A stretch of DNA of 64,000 nucleotides from a candidate division KSB1 bacterium (lineage in GTDB: Bacteria; Zhuqueibacterota; Zhuqueibacteria; Zhuqueibacterales; Zhuqueibacteraceae), in the NCBI GenBank assembly GCA_034506255.1, contig JAPDPX010000001.1, forward strand, positions 809,567 to 873,566, written 5' to 3'. This document shows positions 26,987-35,137 of the stretch, in pieces; the first letter of the stretch is position 1; every line of letters begins with the position of its first letter. The position numbers were made by a program, and so were the translations under genes. A model generated the notes under the pieces. That model saw nothing but the letters and a program-made list of their open reading frames with translations, was not told the origin of the DNA and did not search any database.

Positions 26987-27002
26987 GCAAGAAATTTCTT
27001 GC
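26987..27002. promoter_or_regulatory. 16-bp perfect palindrome, possible operator
   Basis: GCAAGAAATTTCTTGC reads the same on both strands and overlaps the -35 box of the promoter at 26999-27027 in the divergent namZ/FHA-flavoprotein region. A dimeric repressor site is the simplest reading. Confidence 0.45.
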
Positions 27003-27027
27003 AAAAGACTGGCAAATCCGCTAAGAT
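26999..27027 (+). promoter_or_regulatory. Candidate promoter of the FHA-flavoprotein/PP2C operon
   Basis: TTGCAA (26999-27004) and TAAGAT (27022-27027) with 17 nt spacing; each matches four of six consensus bases. The transcript would begin near 27034, about 130 nt before the ATG. Confidence 0.45.
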
Positions 27028-27166
27028 GCGGCGTCAGTCGCGGCAAGATTTGTGTTTGCGCGGCAATGCGCCGCCGCGTCTGACCAAGACGGGTGGAGCA
27101 CTCACCGCGCAGGCGGGCAGCTTCATGCTGACTGCGAGGATCTGAAAACTTTTGGAAAGGATTTCC

Positions 27167-29512
27167 ATGAGCTTCACTCCCGAGGTGCAGCCTGATGGCA
27201 CCCTTATTCTCTCCCAACCGGTGCGCCTGCCGGGGGTCTTGGATTTGCTGGTGGTGGGCGGCGGCCCGGCAGGCACGGCTGCTGCTTTCCGCGCGCGCGA
27301 GCTCGGGCTGGCCGTGCTGGTCATCGACTTCGATGACTTGATGAAGCGCATCCGTGATTATGCCAAAGACAAACTCATCCTGCCGGACTACGGTGGCGGC
27401 GATCAGATGCCGTTTCCCCGCGGCGGCGCGCTGATCAACGCCCTGCATTTCACGCCGATCGACAAGGATGAAATGTGCCGCCGCTGGAAGTCGTATTATC
27501 GCACGTTCAACGTGCCGGCTCAAATTGGCGTCGAGTTGACCGGCCTGCAGCGCAACAGCGACGGCACCTGGCTGGCGCGCGCTTACAACCATCGCACCAA
27601 GGCCGAGCAATTTTACACCGCACGGCATGTCGCGCTCACCATTGGTCGCGGCGTGCCGCGGCGCTTCGACATTCCCGGCAACACCGAAGGCATCGCCTAT
27701 CGCCTGAGCGATGCCGCACAATACGTGGGCGAACCGGTTTGTGTCATTGGCGGCGGCACCTCGGCAGCGGAAGCCGTGATTGCCATCTCCAACGCCAAGG
27801 CGCGGGCCAATGATGCCACGGCAGTGTATTGGTCCTGCCGCAGTGACAAGCTGCCGAAAGTCTCCCGAGCCCTGGCCGAAGTGTTCTTTGAAGCCTTCAT
27901 GACCAACGGCAACATTCGCCAGTTTCCCGGCAGTGAGCCGGTGGCGGTGTTGACGGCGGAAGACCGCAGGGAGTATCTCTCGGTGCGCATCGACCGCCGC
28001 CGTGTTCCCGGCCGACCGGGTGAAACCGTGCATCTCGAATTCGTCAAGGAATTTTGCGTGGCCTGCATCGGCGAGGATATTCCCGAGGCCTTTCTGAGTT
28101 CACTGGGGATCGACATGGTGGCCGGCGGGCCCCAGGGCAAAAAACGCTTCGTCGTCAATCCCCTGCTCGAAACCCGGCAGCCCAATGTCTACCTGCTGGG
28201 TGACATTTTGAGTCCGGCTTATTTCGAGACCGAGGATTTCAACGCGGATCCCGCCAGTTTTCGCGAGATCAAGCGTCGCGGCAACATCAAAGCGGCGTTG
28301 CGCGACGGCGTGTTGGTGGCGGAGGCCGTGGCGCAAAAACTGGCGGGACAAACCAGCATCCGCATCGATCTTGATTTCGAGGAGGCGCCCCGGACGGCAG
28401 CCCCGCCGCCGCGCCGCGCCGGCACGGTGGTGGTGGAAAGTGAAGGCCCGGCGCAAGCCGACCTGCCGCAGACAAACGCGGCAACGGCACACACCGCCTG
28501 CCTGGTGCGCCTTCTCGCCGGCAATGTGGAAGCCGACGAATTCCCGCTGCGCGAAGACCGCCTCACCACCATCGGCCGCGCCGGCTGTGATTTGAGTTTC
28601 CCGGAAGACGTGCTGCTTTCCGAGAAGCATGCTTCGATACTCTACGACCGCAGTGAGGGCTGCTATCTGCTGCGGGACGACGGCAGTGTCAACGGTGTTT
28701 TCGTGCGGCTGCAGCCAGCCAGCGCGCGGGAAGTCATGCCGGGCAGTTTGGTGCGCGTGGGCCGGCAGTTTCTGCTGTTTGGCAGGGAAAACGGTGCGCC
28801 CCTGTTCGTGCATTTCGATGCAGAAGGCAAACCTCTTGGCCGCCATCCGCTGACGGAACGCACCCAGGTTTTGGGTCGTGAAGCGCCGGATGTGACGCTC
28901 GATCCCAAAGACCTGACGCTCTCGCGCCGCCATCTGGCCGTTCGCCTGGAGGGGGGCGTGATGAAGATCAAAGACCTGGGCAGCGCGAATGGCACCTTCC
29001 TGAAAATCAAGGGCGCCATGCCGCTGCGCGACGGCGATCAATTCCGCGTGGGGCAGCAGCTTTTTCTGTTGCAGTTGCGCACCCTGGCGCCGCGCCGCAC
29101 CGTGTTGTTCAACACCAGACCGGGCGTTGCTTCGCCGCCGGTGGAGGCCGCGACACCCGCGCCCGCCCCGGCACGCTCCGCCACGCCAGTTTCACAGCGT
29201 GCAGCGACGCCCCTGCCGCAAGGCTTGCTGGTGCGGTTCAAGAACGCCAACAAAACCGTCCCCTTCCGTCCGGGACAGTCGATTTGCGAGATTGCCGAAA
29301 AACACGGGCTGGCGCTCAAGGCGGATTGCCGCATCGGCAGTTGCGGCATGGACCCCATTCGCATTCTCGCCGGCCGTGAGAACCTGAATGAAATCGGCGA
29401 CGAAGAGCGGGGCACGCTGGAAGACATCAACAAACTCCAGGCGGGTGAATATCGTCTGGCCTGCATGGCCAGGCCCATCGGCCCGGTGACGGTGGAGATT
29501 CTGAAAAAATGA
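27167..29512 (+). CDS. Flavoprotein oxidoreductase - FHA - FHA - ferredoxin fusion
   Basis: A 781-residue cytoplasmic fusion. Residues 25-420 form a two-dinucleotide-domain flavoprotein of the thioredoxin reductase/YpdA-like type: FAD loop LLVVGGGPAGTAAA, NAD(P) loop VCVIGGGTSAAEAV, and the terminal NVYLLGDIL. A proline- and alanine-rich linker follows. FHA domain 1 (about 444-535) keeps TIGRAGCDLSF, SEKHAS and SVNGVF; FHA domain 2 (about 558-635) keeps VLGREAPDV, SRRHLA and SANGTF, so both look able to bind phosphothreonine. After a second linker, residues 687-781 are a [2Fe-2S] ferredoxin fold, but the ligand set reads C721-x4-C726-x2-D729-x36-C766: the third cysteine is aspartate. ATG 27167 is chosen for AAAGGA at 5-7 nt. 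A PP2C phosphatase follows at 4 nt. Function inferred: redox activity switched by Ser/Thr phosphorylation. Confidence 0.82.
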   Translation: MSFTPEVQPDGTLILSQPVRLPGVLDLLVVGGGPAGTAAAFRARELGLAVLVIDFDDLMKRIRDYAKDKLILPDYGGGDQMPFPRGGALINALHFTPIDKDEMCRRWKSYYRTFNVPAQIGVELTGLQRNSDGTWLARAYNHRTKAEQFYTARHVALTIGRGVPRRFDIPGNTEGIAYRLSDAAQYVGEPVCVIGGGTSAAEAVIAISNAKARANDATAVYWSCRSDKLPKVSRALAEVFFEAFMTNGNIRQFPGSEPVAVLTAEDRREYLSVRIDRRRVPGRPGETVHLEFVKEFCVACIGEDIPEAFLSSLGIDMVAGGPQGKKRFVVNPLLETRQPNVYLLGDILSPAYFETEDFNADPASFREIKRRGNIKAALRDGVLVAEAVAQKLAGQTSIRIDLDFEEAPRTAAPPPRRAGTVVVESEGPAQADLPQTNAATAHTACLVRLLAGNVEADEFPLREDRLTTIGRAGCDLSFPEDVLLSEKHASILYDRSEGCYLLRDDGSVNGVFVRLQPASAREVMPGSLVRVGRQFLLFGRENGAPLFVHFDAEGKPLGRHPLTERTQVLGREAPDVTLDPKDLTLSRRHLAVRLEGGVMKIKDLGSANGTFLKIKGAMPLRDGDQFRVGQQLFLLQLRTLAPRRTVLFNTRPGVASPPVEAATPAPAPARSATPVSQRAATPLPQGLLVRFKNANKTVPFRPGQSICEIAEKHGLALKADCRIGSCGMDPIRILAGRENLNEIGDEERGTLEDINKLQAGEYRLACMARPIGPVTVEILKK

Positions 29513-29516
29513 TGCT

Positions 29517-30326
29517 ATGGAACAGGGGCTGAGCATCGCGTTTGGGAGCGCCTCTGATCGCGGTCTGAGACGCGAGGAGAATCAAGACAGCTTTGGCAAA
29601 TTTCCCCGGGATGATGCCTCGTTGCAAACGCCCGCCGGCCAGCTTTTCGTGGTGGCCGATGGCATGGGCGGTCATGCCGGCGGCCGGGAGGCCAGCCACA
29701 TGGCGGTGCGCATCATTGCGGAAACCTATTTCACCGACCAGGACAACGACCTTGCCCACCGCCTGCAGCACGCCCTGACTGTGGCCAATCAGCGCATCTA
29801 CCAGGCCTCCAACACCCGCTTCGAGTTCTTCGGCATGGGCACGACCTGCACCGCGCTGGCGCTGCAAGGCAACACCGGCTGCATCGCGCACGTGGGTGAC
29901 AGCCGGGCCTATCGCATCAACCCGCACAACATCGAACAGCTCACCCGCGATCATTCCAAAGTCGCCGAGATGCAGCGCCTCGGCATGCTCACCGCCGAGG
30001 AGGCACGCCACCATCCGGAGAAGTCACATCTCTATCGTGCACTCGGCATCTACACCGAGCTGGAAGTGGACATGATTCCCGACCTCCAACTCGTGCCCGG
30101 CGATCATTTTCTATTGTGCACTGACGGCCTGGCCAAAGTCGCCCCCGGGGAATTGCAGAAGATTGTACTCTCCCACACGCCGCAGCGGGCCTGTGAAAAA
30201 CTCGTGGCGCTGGCCAACGCCCGCGGCGGCGAAGACAACACCACCGTGCAGGTCATTCGTGTGTTGTCGGCGAATGCGGCACGCACCGGATTCTTCTCCC
30301 GGGTTCTTCGCAAGTGGCGTTTCTGA
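29517..30326 (+). CDS. PP2C-type Ser/Thr protein phosphatase (Stp1/PrpC family)
   Basis: A 269-residue soluble phosphatase with all bacterial PP2C motifs in order: SDRGLRREENQDSF, FVVADGMGGHAGGREAS, MGTTCTALAL, IAHVGDSRAYRI, LLCTDGLAKV and GGEDNTTVQVI. The aspartates in these segments bind the two metal ions. The short C-terminus ends in a basic ANAARTGFFSRVLRKWRF with no membrane span. It starts 4 nt after the FHA-flavoprotein stop, so the two are surely one operon, and dephosphorylation of that protein's partner or linkers is the natural guess. No Ser/Thr kinase gene lies in the window. Confidence 0.93.
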   Translation: MEQGLSIAFGSASDRGLRREENQDSFGKFPRDDASLQTPAGQLFVVADGMGGHAGGREASHMAVRIIAETYFTDQDNDLAHRLQHALTVANQRIYQASNTRFEFFGMGTTCTALALQGNTGCIAHVGDSRAYRINPHNIEQLTRDHSKVAEMQRLGMLTAEEARHHPEKSHLYRALGIYTELEVDMIPDLQLVPGDHFLLCTDGLAKVAPGELQKIVLSHTPQRACEKLVALANARGGEDNTTVQVIRVLSANAARTGFFSRVLRKWRF

Positions 30327-30341
30327 CTTTTGACCATGAGT

Positions 30342-30405
30342 GACGTCCGACTTGGGCGCGGCGAGTTTTCAAATTTCGCAAAATCTGCTGCCCAAGTCGG
30401 ACGTC
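30342..30405. repeat. 16-bp perfect inverted repeat with 32-nt loop
   Basis: GACGTCCGACTTGGGC (30342-30357) and GCCCAAGTCGGACGTC (30390-30405) are exact inverse complements between the phosphatase and the pseudouridine synthase genes. As RNA it forms a very stable hairpin. There is no T-run after it, so a classic terminator is doubtful; RNA processing, attenuation or a repeat-family member are alternatives. Confidence 0.65.
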
Positions 30406-30428
30406 GCCCTTTCGCCCGGATGCCTGCC

Positions 30429-31211
30429 ATGACCGGCCGCGATCTACATTATTTCGATGAACCCCGGCAGCAGAAATGGCGCATCCCGGTTTTGTTCGAA
30501 GATGAAGCGCTGCTGGTGTTCAACAAACCCGCCGGTTTGCCGGTGATTCCCGAGCGCTGGCACCCGGAATGGCCCTGCCTGCGCAGTATTGCCGAAACGC
30601 GGCTGGCCAGGCCCCTGTTCGTGGTGCATCGCATCGACAGCGGCACCAGCGGGTTGGTTGTGCTCGCCAAAAGCGAAGCCAGCCATCGCGCCCTGAGTTT
30701 GCAGTTCGAGCAGCATCATGTCGAGAAAACCTATCTCGCCATTGTGCGCGGCGAAATGGTGGAGGAGGCACTCACTGTGCAACGGCCACTGGCGGAGCAT
30801 CCCAACCGGCCGGGTGTAATGATCGTGGCCCGCGACGGCAAACCGGCGATTACTGCCATTCGCGTGCTGGAGCGCTTTCGCGGCGCCACGCTGCTGGAAG
30901 TGCAGCCGCAAACCGGTCGGCAGCATCAGATTCGTGTGCACTTGCAGGCGCTCGGGCATCCCCTGCTGGTCGATCCGCTCTACGGAGAGCGCGAGGCGTT
31001 TTTTCTCTCTTCGATCAAGGCCGGCTATCATCGCAACGCCGGCGAAACCGAGCCACCTTTGATCAAACGCCTGACCCTGCATGCCTCCACCCTGCTGCTG
31101 CACCATCCGCTCAGCCGCGAGCAGGTGGGGTTCACCGCGCCGGCACCCAGAGATTTTCAGGCGGTGCTGAAAAGCCTGCGCAAGTATGCTGCCAGAGGCC
31201 GGACGCGATAA
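30429..31211 (+). CDS. RluA-family RNA pseudouridine synthase
   Basis: A 260-residue enzyme with no S4 domain. The N-terminal ALLVFNKPAGLPVIPE leads to the catalytic loop HRIDSGTSGLVVLAKS, whose aspartate (about residue 70) attacks the uridine. QFEQHHVEKTYLAIVRG and PQTGRQHQIRVHLQALGHPLLVDPLYG complete the family signature. It isomerises uridine in rRNA or tRNA; the exact site cannot be read from the sequence, though RluA/RluC-D members without S4 are common. ATG 30429 is used; ATG 30420 is in frame three codons earlier. The stretch further upstream contains the inverted repeat and is not expected to be translated. Confidence 0.9.
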   Translation: MTGRDLHYFDEPRQQKWRIPVLFEDEALLVFNKPAGLPVIPERWHPEWPCLRSIAETRLARPLFVVHRIDSGTSGLVVLAKSEASHRALSLQFEQHHVEKTYLAIVRGEMVEEALTVQRPLAEHPNRPGVMIVARDGKPAITAIRVLERFRGATLLEVQPQTGRQHQIRVHLQALGHPLLVDPLYGEREAFFLSSIKAGYHRNAGETEPPLIKRLTLHASTLLLHHPLSREQVGFTAPAPRDFQAVLKSLRKYAARGRTR

Positions 31212-31332
31212 GACACAGCCGCATCCGGCACGCAACCACCCGCACGTGGTCACATCGGCAATAAAATGCCATGCTGCCTTTGAACCCCCAAACACTCAAT
31301 CACTGCCCGCTCCTTCGAGACGCGGCCAAGCC

Positions 31333-32022
31333 ATGACACCTCCTGCAACCTTGCAAGCCGTTTGCTTCGATGTCGGCCAAACCATCCTGTCTCCCGACTA
31401 CCCTTTTATCCGGGAGATGCTGGCGCGCTTTGGCGTGCCGACCAGCATCGCCACGCTCGACAAGGGTGCCGCACTCGGCCGGGAGAAATTTTTCCGCGGC
31501 ACGCACGGCGAACAATGGAAGGATTTCTTCACCTTCTGGTTGCGCTACGCCGGCGCGCCCGCCGGGCAGATTCCCACGATGCTGCAACTGATTTACGAAC
31601 GCCACCAGCGGGAACATCTGTGGAATTATCTCGAGCCCACGGCGCACGACACCTTCCACGCGCTGCAGGCCATGGGCCTCCGCCTCGGCATCATCTCCAA
31701 TGCCGACGGCAAGGTTGCCCGCCTGCTCGAACAACAGGGGCTGGCTCATTTCTTCGGCTGCGTGATCGACTCCCACCTCGTCGGCGTGGAAAAACCGGAC
31801 CCCAAAATTTTCGAGCTGGCGCTGGCACAATTGCAGGTACCGGCAGCAAGCTGCCTCTACGTGGGCGACAACTACGACCGGGACGTCATTGGCGCGCGCC
31901 GCGCCGGCTTGCGGCCGGTGCTGCTCGACCCTTTCGCAGTCGTGCCGGAAAACGATGTCACCCGCATCAAAACACTGGCTGAGATTCTGGAGGTTTTGCC
32001 GCGCTTTGCCCACCTCACCTGA
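31333..32022 (+). CDS. HAD-superfamily (IA) hydrolase-like protein
   Basis: A 229-residue HAD fold. Motif I reads CFDVGQTIL, so the nucleophile Asp is present but the usual second Asp (DxD) is Gly. Motif II is IISNADG, motif III the lysine in GVEKPDPKIFELAL, and motif IV VGDNYDRDVIGAR. The alpha-helical cap between motifs I and II (about residues 20-90) marks subclass IA. HDHD3-like and similar proteins show the same DxGxT pattern and their activity is poorly known, so phosphatase activity is possible but not assured. ATG 31333 starts directly before the first strand; the preceding 122 nt are non-coding. Confidence 0.82.
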   Translation: MTPPATLQAVCFDVGQTILSPDYPFIREMLARFGVPTSIATLDKGAALGREKFFRGTHGEQWKDFFTFWLRYAGAPAGQIPTMLQLIYERHQREHLWNYLEPTAHDTFHALQAMGLRLGIISNADGKVARLLEQQGLAHFFGCVIDSHLVGVEKPDPKIFELALAQLQVPAASCLYVGDNYDRDVIGARRAGLRPVLLDPFAVVPENDVTRIKTLAEILEVLPRFAHLT

Positions 32023-32384
32023 CACCGGCGAATCTGTTGCGTGACAGTCGCCGCCGGCCAAGCAAAATGCCGGACTCGTAATCACCCTGCCTCCCATTTT
32101 GTAACCTTGCGGTCTCCCAAACCGCCGGGGACTGTTGCAACCCGCCGCTCTCAGCAAAATCTTCCGCCCTACGGCCACTGCAAGTGCTTTGAAATCGTCA
32201 GTGCGCTGTGCTTGCCGGAGTGAAAAACGGCACCGGACAGCAGCGGCATTTCTGGTATGCGAATTGTCGGCCCCATCACTGCATGCCGGCGGGAAGCCAT
32301 GGGCATGTCGAAACAACGCAATAATGCCATACCCCTCTTTGCGCGCTGCGGTCCAGGCTCAAACAAACCACGGAGGTTTACGAC
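32023..32384 (+). other. Gap between HAD and STAS genes
   Basis: 362 nt with no supportable gene, promoter pair or strong hairpin. Confidence 0.5.
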
Positions 32385-32774
32385 ATGACACGATTGCAAA
32401 TTCCATTGGGTCAGGTGGGGACGAAGATGGCGGCGGGCAAAAACGCTGACCTGGCGCCACTGGCAAGCATGGCGGTTGAGAAAAACGGAACGGAAGTGCG
32501 CATCGCACTCGAGCTGCAGGGTGTGATCAGCGATGCCAGCGCACAGCACCTCGCAGACTTCCTCAGCCTGGCCGGCGGACTGGGTGCAACGCGCTGGACG
32601 CTGCAAATGCAAAAGCTGGTGGTGCTCAGCCGCCGCGGCTTGCAGAGTTTGATGCGCTTTGCCCGGCTCCTTGCCCGGCGGGGCAGCAAACTGGAGATTA
32701 TCGGCATCAGTGACAGCGTGCTTGCCACCCTGCGCGACTTGCATTCGGTTCGGGCATTCGGCTGGGCGGATTAA
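32385..32774 (+). CDS. STAS-domain protein (anti-anti-sigma-like)
   Basis: A 129-residue single-domain protein whose central part VRIALELQGVISDASAQHLAD, followed by LVVLSRRGLQSLMRFARLL and LEIIGISDSVLATLRDL, follows the STAS strand-helix pattern. In SpoIIAA/RsbV proteins a Ser/Thr at the start of the second helix is phosphorylated by an RsbW-type kinase; here VVLSRRGLQSL offers S and another Ser nearby. It could be a target of the SpoIIE phosphatase at 24-25.5 kb. The N-terminal 30 residues are a less conserved extension. ATG 32385 has GGAGG at 8 nt, a strong site. Between it and the convergent SGNH gene lie 284 nt without recognised features. Confidence 0.7.
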   Translation: MTRLQIPLGQVGTKMAAGKNADLAPLASMAVEKNGTEVRIALELQGVISDASAQHLADFLSLAGGLGATRWTLQMQKLVVLSRRGLQSLMRFARLLARRGSKLEIIGISDSVLATLRDLHSVRAFGWAD

Positions 32775-33058
32775 AGCCGCCACTTCACGGGGCGCGGCGG
32801 GACTGTTTGTGAACCTCACACAAGCAAACGGAGGAGGAGAACCGCGTTGCGGGTCATTGCGCCGGCCATCTGCCAGCAAATCCGGGTGCCGGCAGATCCA
32901 AGCGGGAAATGATTGTGCGGGACGCAATTGCCATGGGAGAGAAACTCGACTCGCTCGGCCATTGCACAAGCATGGTTCCGCGGAGCACTCCCCGCGGGGT
33001 GTGCCACAATCGCAGCATTCGCCCCTCTCCAGCCCGCCGCCAAAGGGTGCCGTTCCCG

Positions 33059-35137
33059 TCAGCGCAGATGACGCCGCAATTCCGCGACTGCCGGGTTGTC
33101 GGGCATGACTTTTTCCAGTTGGGCAAGATAAGCACGTGCCGGTTCGATTTGCCCCAACAGCAAGTGGGCGCTTGCCAAATTGTAAAGCGTCTGGCCGTCA
33201 TTGGGCGCGAGTTGCAGCGCTTTTTGCAAATACGGCAGGCTGTGGGCCGGCTGCCGGCGGCTGAGCCAAATCGCCCCGATGACCTGGTATGCCTCGCGCG
33301 AGGGTGACAGCGCCAACGCGCGCATCATGCGATCATAGGCGCGATCAAAATCCTGCAGTCTGGCATACAGCAGCCCGGCGCGCAGGTAGGGCGAGGAATT
33401 GTACGGGGTCTGCAGAATGAGCGCTTCATATTCTTTCACGGCGAGATCGAGACGGCCATTTTTTTCGTAATCTTCCGCCAGCAGGACGTGTCCTTTTTCC
33501 CAGGTCAGCTCACGCCGCCACAGCGCATGGGCGAGTGACTGCAGATAATTCTTCGGCTGATACTGCAGCGGCCGGCTGCGTTCGCGCGGCACGAACGGCC
33601 AGTTGTTCAGCAAAACCGCCATGCGAATGGCGGCCACTTCCTCATCCAGCGCGGTGACCCCGCGCTCCTGCCAGTAAACCGAATCCGGCCGTGCCCGGGT
33701 GTGATCCCAAACGGCTGCAATCAATCCCTGCTGTTGCATGACGCGGCACAGCTCCGCCGCCATGAGAAAATAGCCGCGCAAATTGGGATGCACGTGTTCG
33801 AGCAACAGATTGTTGCCGATCAGTCCGTGCGGCGAGGCTTGCACGAAAGCAGCGTGCACATCCACCAGCACGGCGCCGGTGGCGTGCGCGATGTCCGCAA
33901 GCGCCTGATTGAAATCCGTGCTGGCGCGGAAGCGCAGGCCGTCGTGGTCGCGGCTGGTTTGATAGGCGGCCGCCGCTTCGGCAAAACGGCCCAGGGCCTC
34001 CAACACGCTCGCGCGCTGGAAATGCAAACTGGCGGGCGCGGCATCCACTCGCTGCAAAGAATCGCACAGCGCCAGCGCCGCGTGCAACTTGCCCTGCGTG
34101 GCGAGCTGCCGGCTGCGCTCCAGCGCTGCGCGAAAAGTGGCCCGCGGCGTGGCGGGATGGTAAATGTCGACGAAGGGCGGCAGGTCGCGTTCATTGCTCA
34201 CCAGATTCGCCAGCAGCACCGTTACGCCCCGCCGTTGCGCGGCGTTGATCAGGTCTTTCAAATTGGCGGTGAAAAAAGCCCGTGCGCGGCGGTATTTTTC
34301 ACTTTGGTATGGGATGGCCTCATCGCCCGCCATTTTTTCCATCAGGGTGGCATGGGGATGGTCGTCCGCAGGATGCGCCGGCGCGAACCATTTTTGCACT
34401 GCCGCAATTTGCGCACGCAGAAAACGCATGATCTTGAAGTGCTGCAGCCCGAGATACAAATTGATCAAGCTGCGCCAGCGGCCCAGGGACTCGGTGGAAG
34501 CCACGCCGAGCGCGCCATAGAATTCGTTGTGGCCGCAGTAGATGATCAGGGCATCGGGCTGCTGTGCCAGCATCTCCGGCGCCAAATCCCGCAGGGCAAA
34601 ACTGTTGATTGCGGGCATGGCAAGGTTCACCACTTCGATTTCGCGGTCGGGAAAGTAATCGCGCAGACGCTGGTGCAGCATTTTGGACATGCTGCCGTTG
34701 TACAGGTAGGGATAGCCCGCGGTGGTGGATTCCCCCAGCACAAAAATGCGGTAGCCGCCGGCCGGTTTGTTTGCACGCACGAGATCCCGGGAAACTTCCG
34801 GTGCCACTGCCAGCGCGGGAAAATAACGCCGCCCCACATTTTCGTTGATCTTCAAAAAGCCTGGCGCTGTCTCCGCGGGCACAAACAGCGCGAGTGTGCC
34901 GCCATAATCGGCAAGGCGCAGCGCCACTTCGCACAGCACCAGAAACACCACCGGCATGACGGGCAGAAGAATTTTGAAAGCACGCTCCCGCCACTGCCGC
35001 CGCGCGGCCGCTTCCTGCTCACGGAAGGCTTTGACCGCGGCGGGTTCGAGACCGAGTTTTCTGGCGATTTGGGCGTCGGAATGGGAGGGCGCCAGGGCGC
35101 GCACCCGCTTTTTTTGTTCAGCCGAGAGCGGTGGCAT
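33059..35137 (-). CDS. Membrane-anchored SGNH/GDSL-like hydrolase with TPR repeats (paralogue 1)
   Basis: A 692-residue protein. Residues 1-45 look like a small helix-turn-helix (AEQKKRVRALAPSHSDAQIA, RKLGLEPAAVKAF). A single transmembrane helix follows (ILLPVMPVVFLVLCEVALRL), placing the rest outside the cytoplasm. The SGNH hydrolase core has block I IFVLGESTTAGYPY (Ser near 135), block III CGHNEFYGALG and a C-terminal LLEHVHPNLRGYF, with Glu where DxxH has Asp. C-terminal TPR-like helices end the protein (LDLAVKEYEALILQTPYN, LAPNDGQTLYNLASAHLLLG). It may deacylate or acylate surface glycans or lipids. ATG 35137 overlaps the end of lacI by 20 nt. Similar genes lie at 36.4 and 40.4 kb. Confidence 0.82.
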   Translation of the reverse strand: MPPLSAEQKKRVRALAPSHSDAQIARKLGLEPAAVKAFREQEAAARRQWRERAFKILLPVMPVVFLVLCEVALRLADYGGTLALFVPAETAPGFLKINENVGRRYFPALAVAPEVSRDLVRANKPAGGYRIFVLGESTTAGYPYLYNGSMSKMLHQRLRDYFPDREIEVVNLAMPAINSFALRDLAPEMLAQQPDALIIYCGHNEFYGALGVASTESLGRWRSLINLYLGLQHFKIMRFLRAQIAAVQKWFAPAHPADDHPHATLMEKMAGDEAIPYQSEKYRRARAFFTANLKDLINAAQRRGVTVLLANLVSNERDLPPFVDIYHPATPRATFRAALERSRQLATQGKLHAALALCDSLQRVDAAPASLHFQRASVLEALGRFAEAAAAYQTSRDHDGLRFRASTDFNQALADIAHATGAVLVDVHAAFVQASPHGLIGNNLLLEHVHPNLRGYFLMAAELCRVMQQQGLIAAVWDHTRARPDSVYWQERGVTALDEEVAAIRMAVLLNNWPFVPRERSRPLQYQPKNYLQSLAHALWRRELTWEKGHVLLAEDYEKNGRLDLAVKEYEALILQTPYNSSPYLRAGLLYARLQDFDRAYDRMMRALALSPSREAYQVIGAIWLSRRQPAHSLPYLQKALQLAPNDGQTLYNLASAHLLLGQIEPARAYLAQLEKVMPDNPAVAELRRHLR

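Noticed and set aside
34156..34194. SGNH paralogues as LacI-regulated sugar hydrolases
   Set aside because: They adjoin lacI but no copy of the palindrome was seen before them, and SGNH/TPR architecture is not that of glycoside hydrolases.
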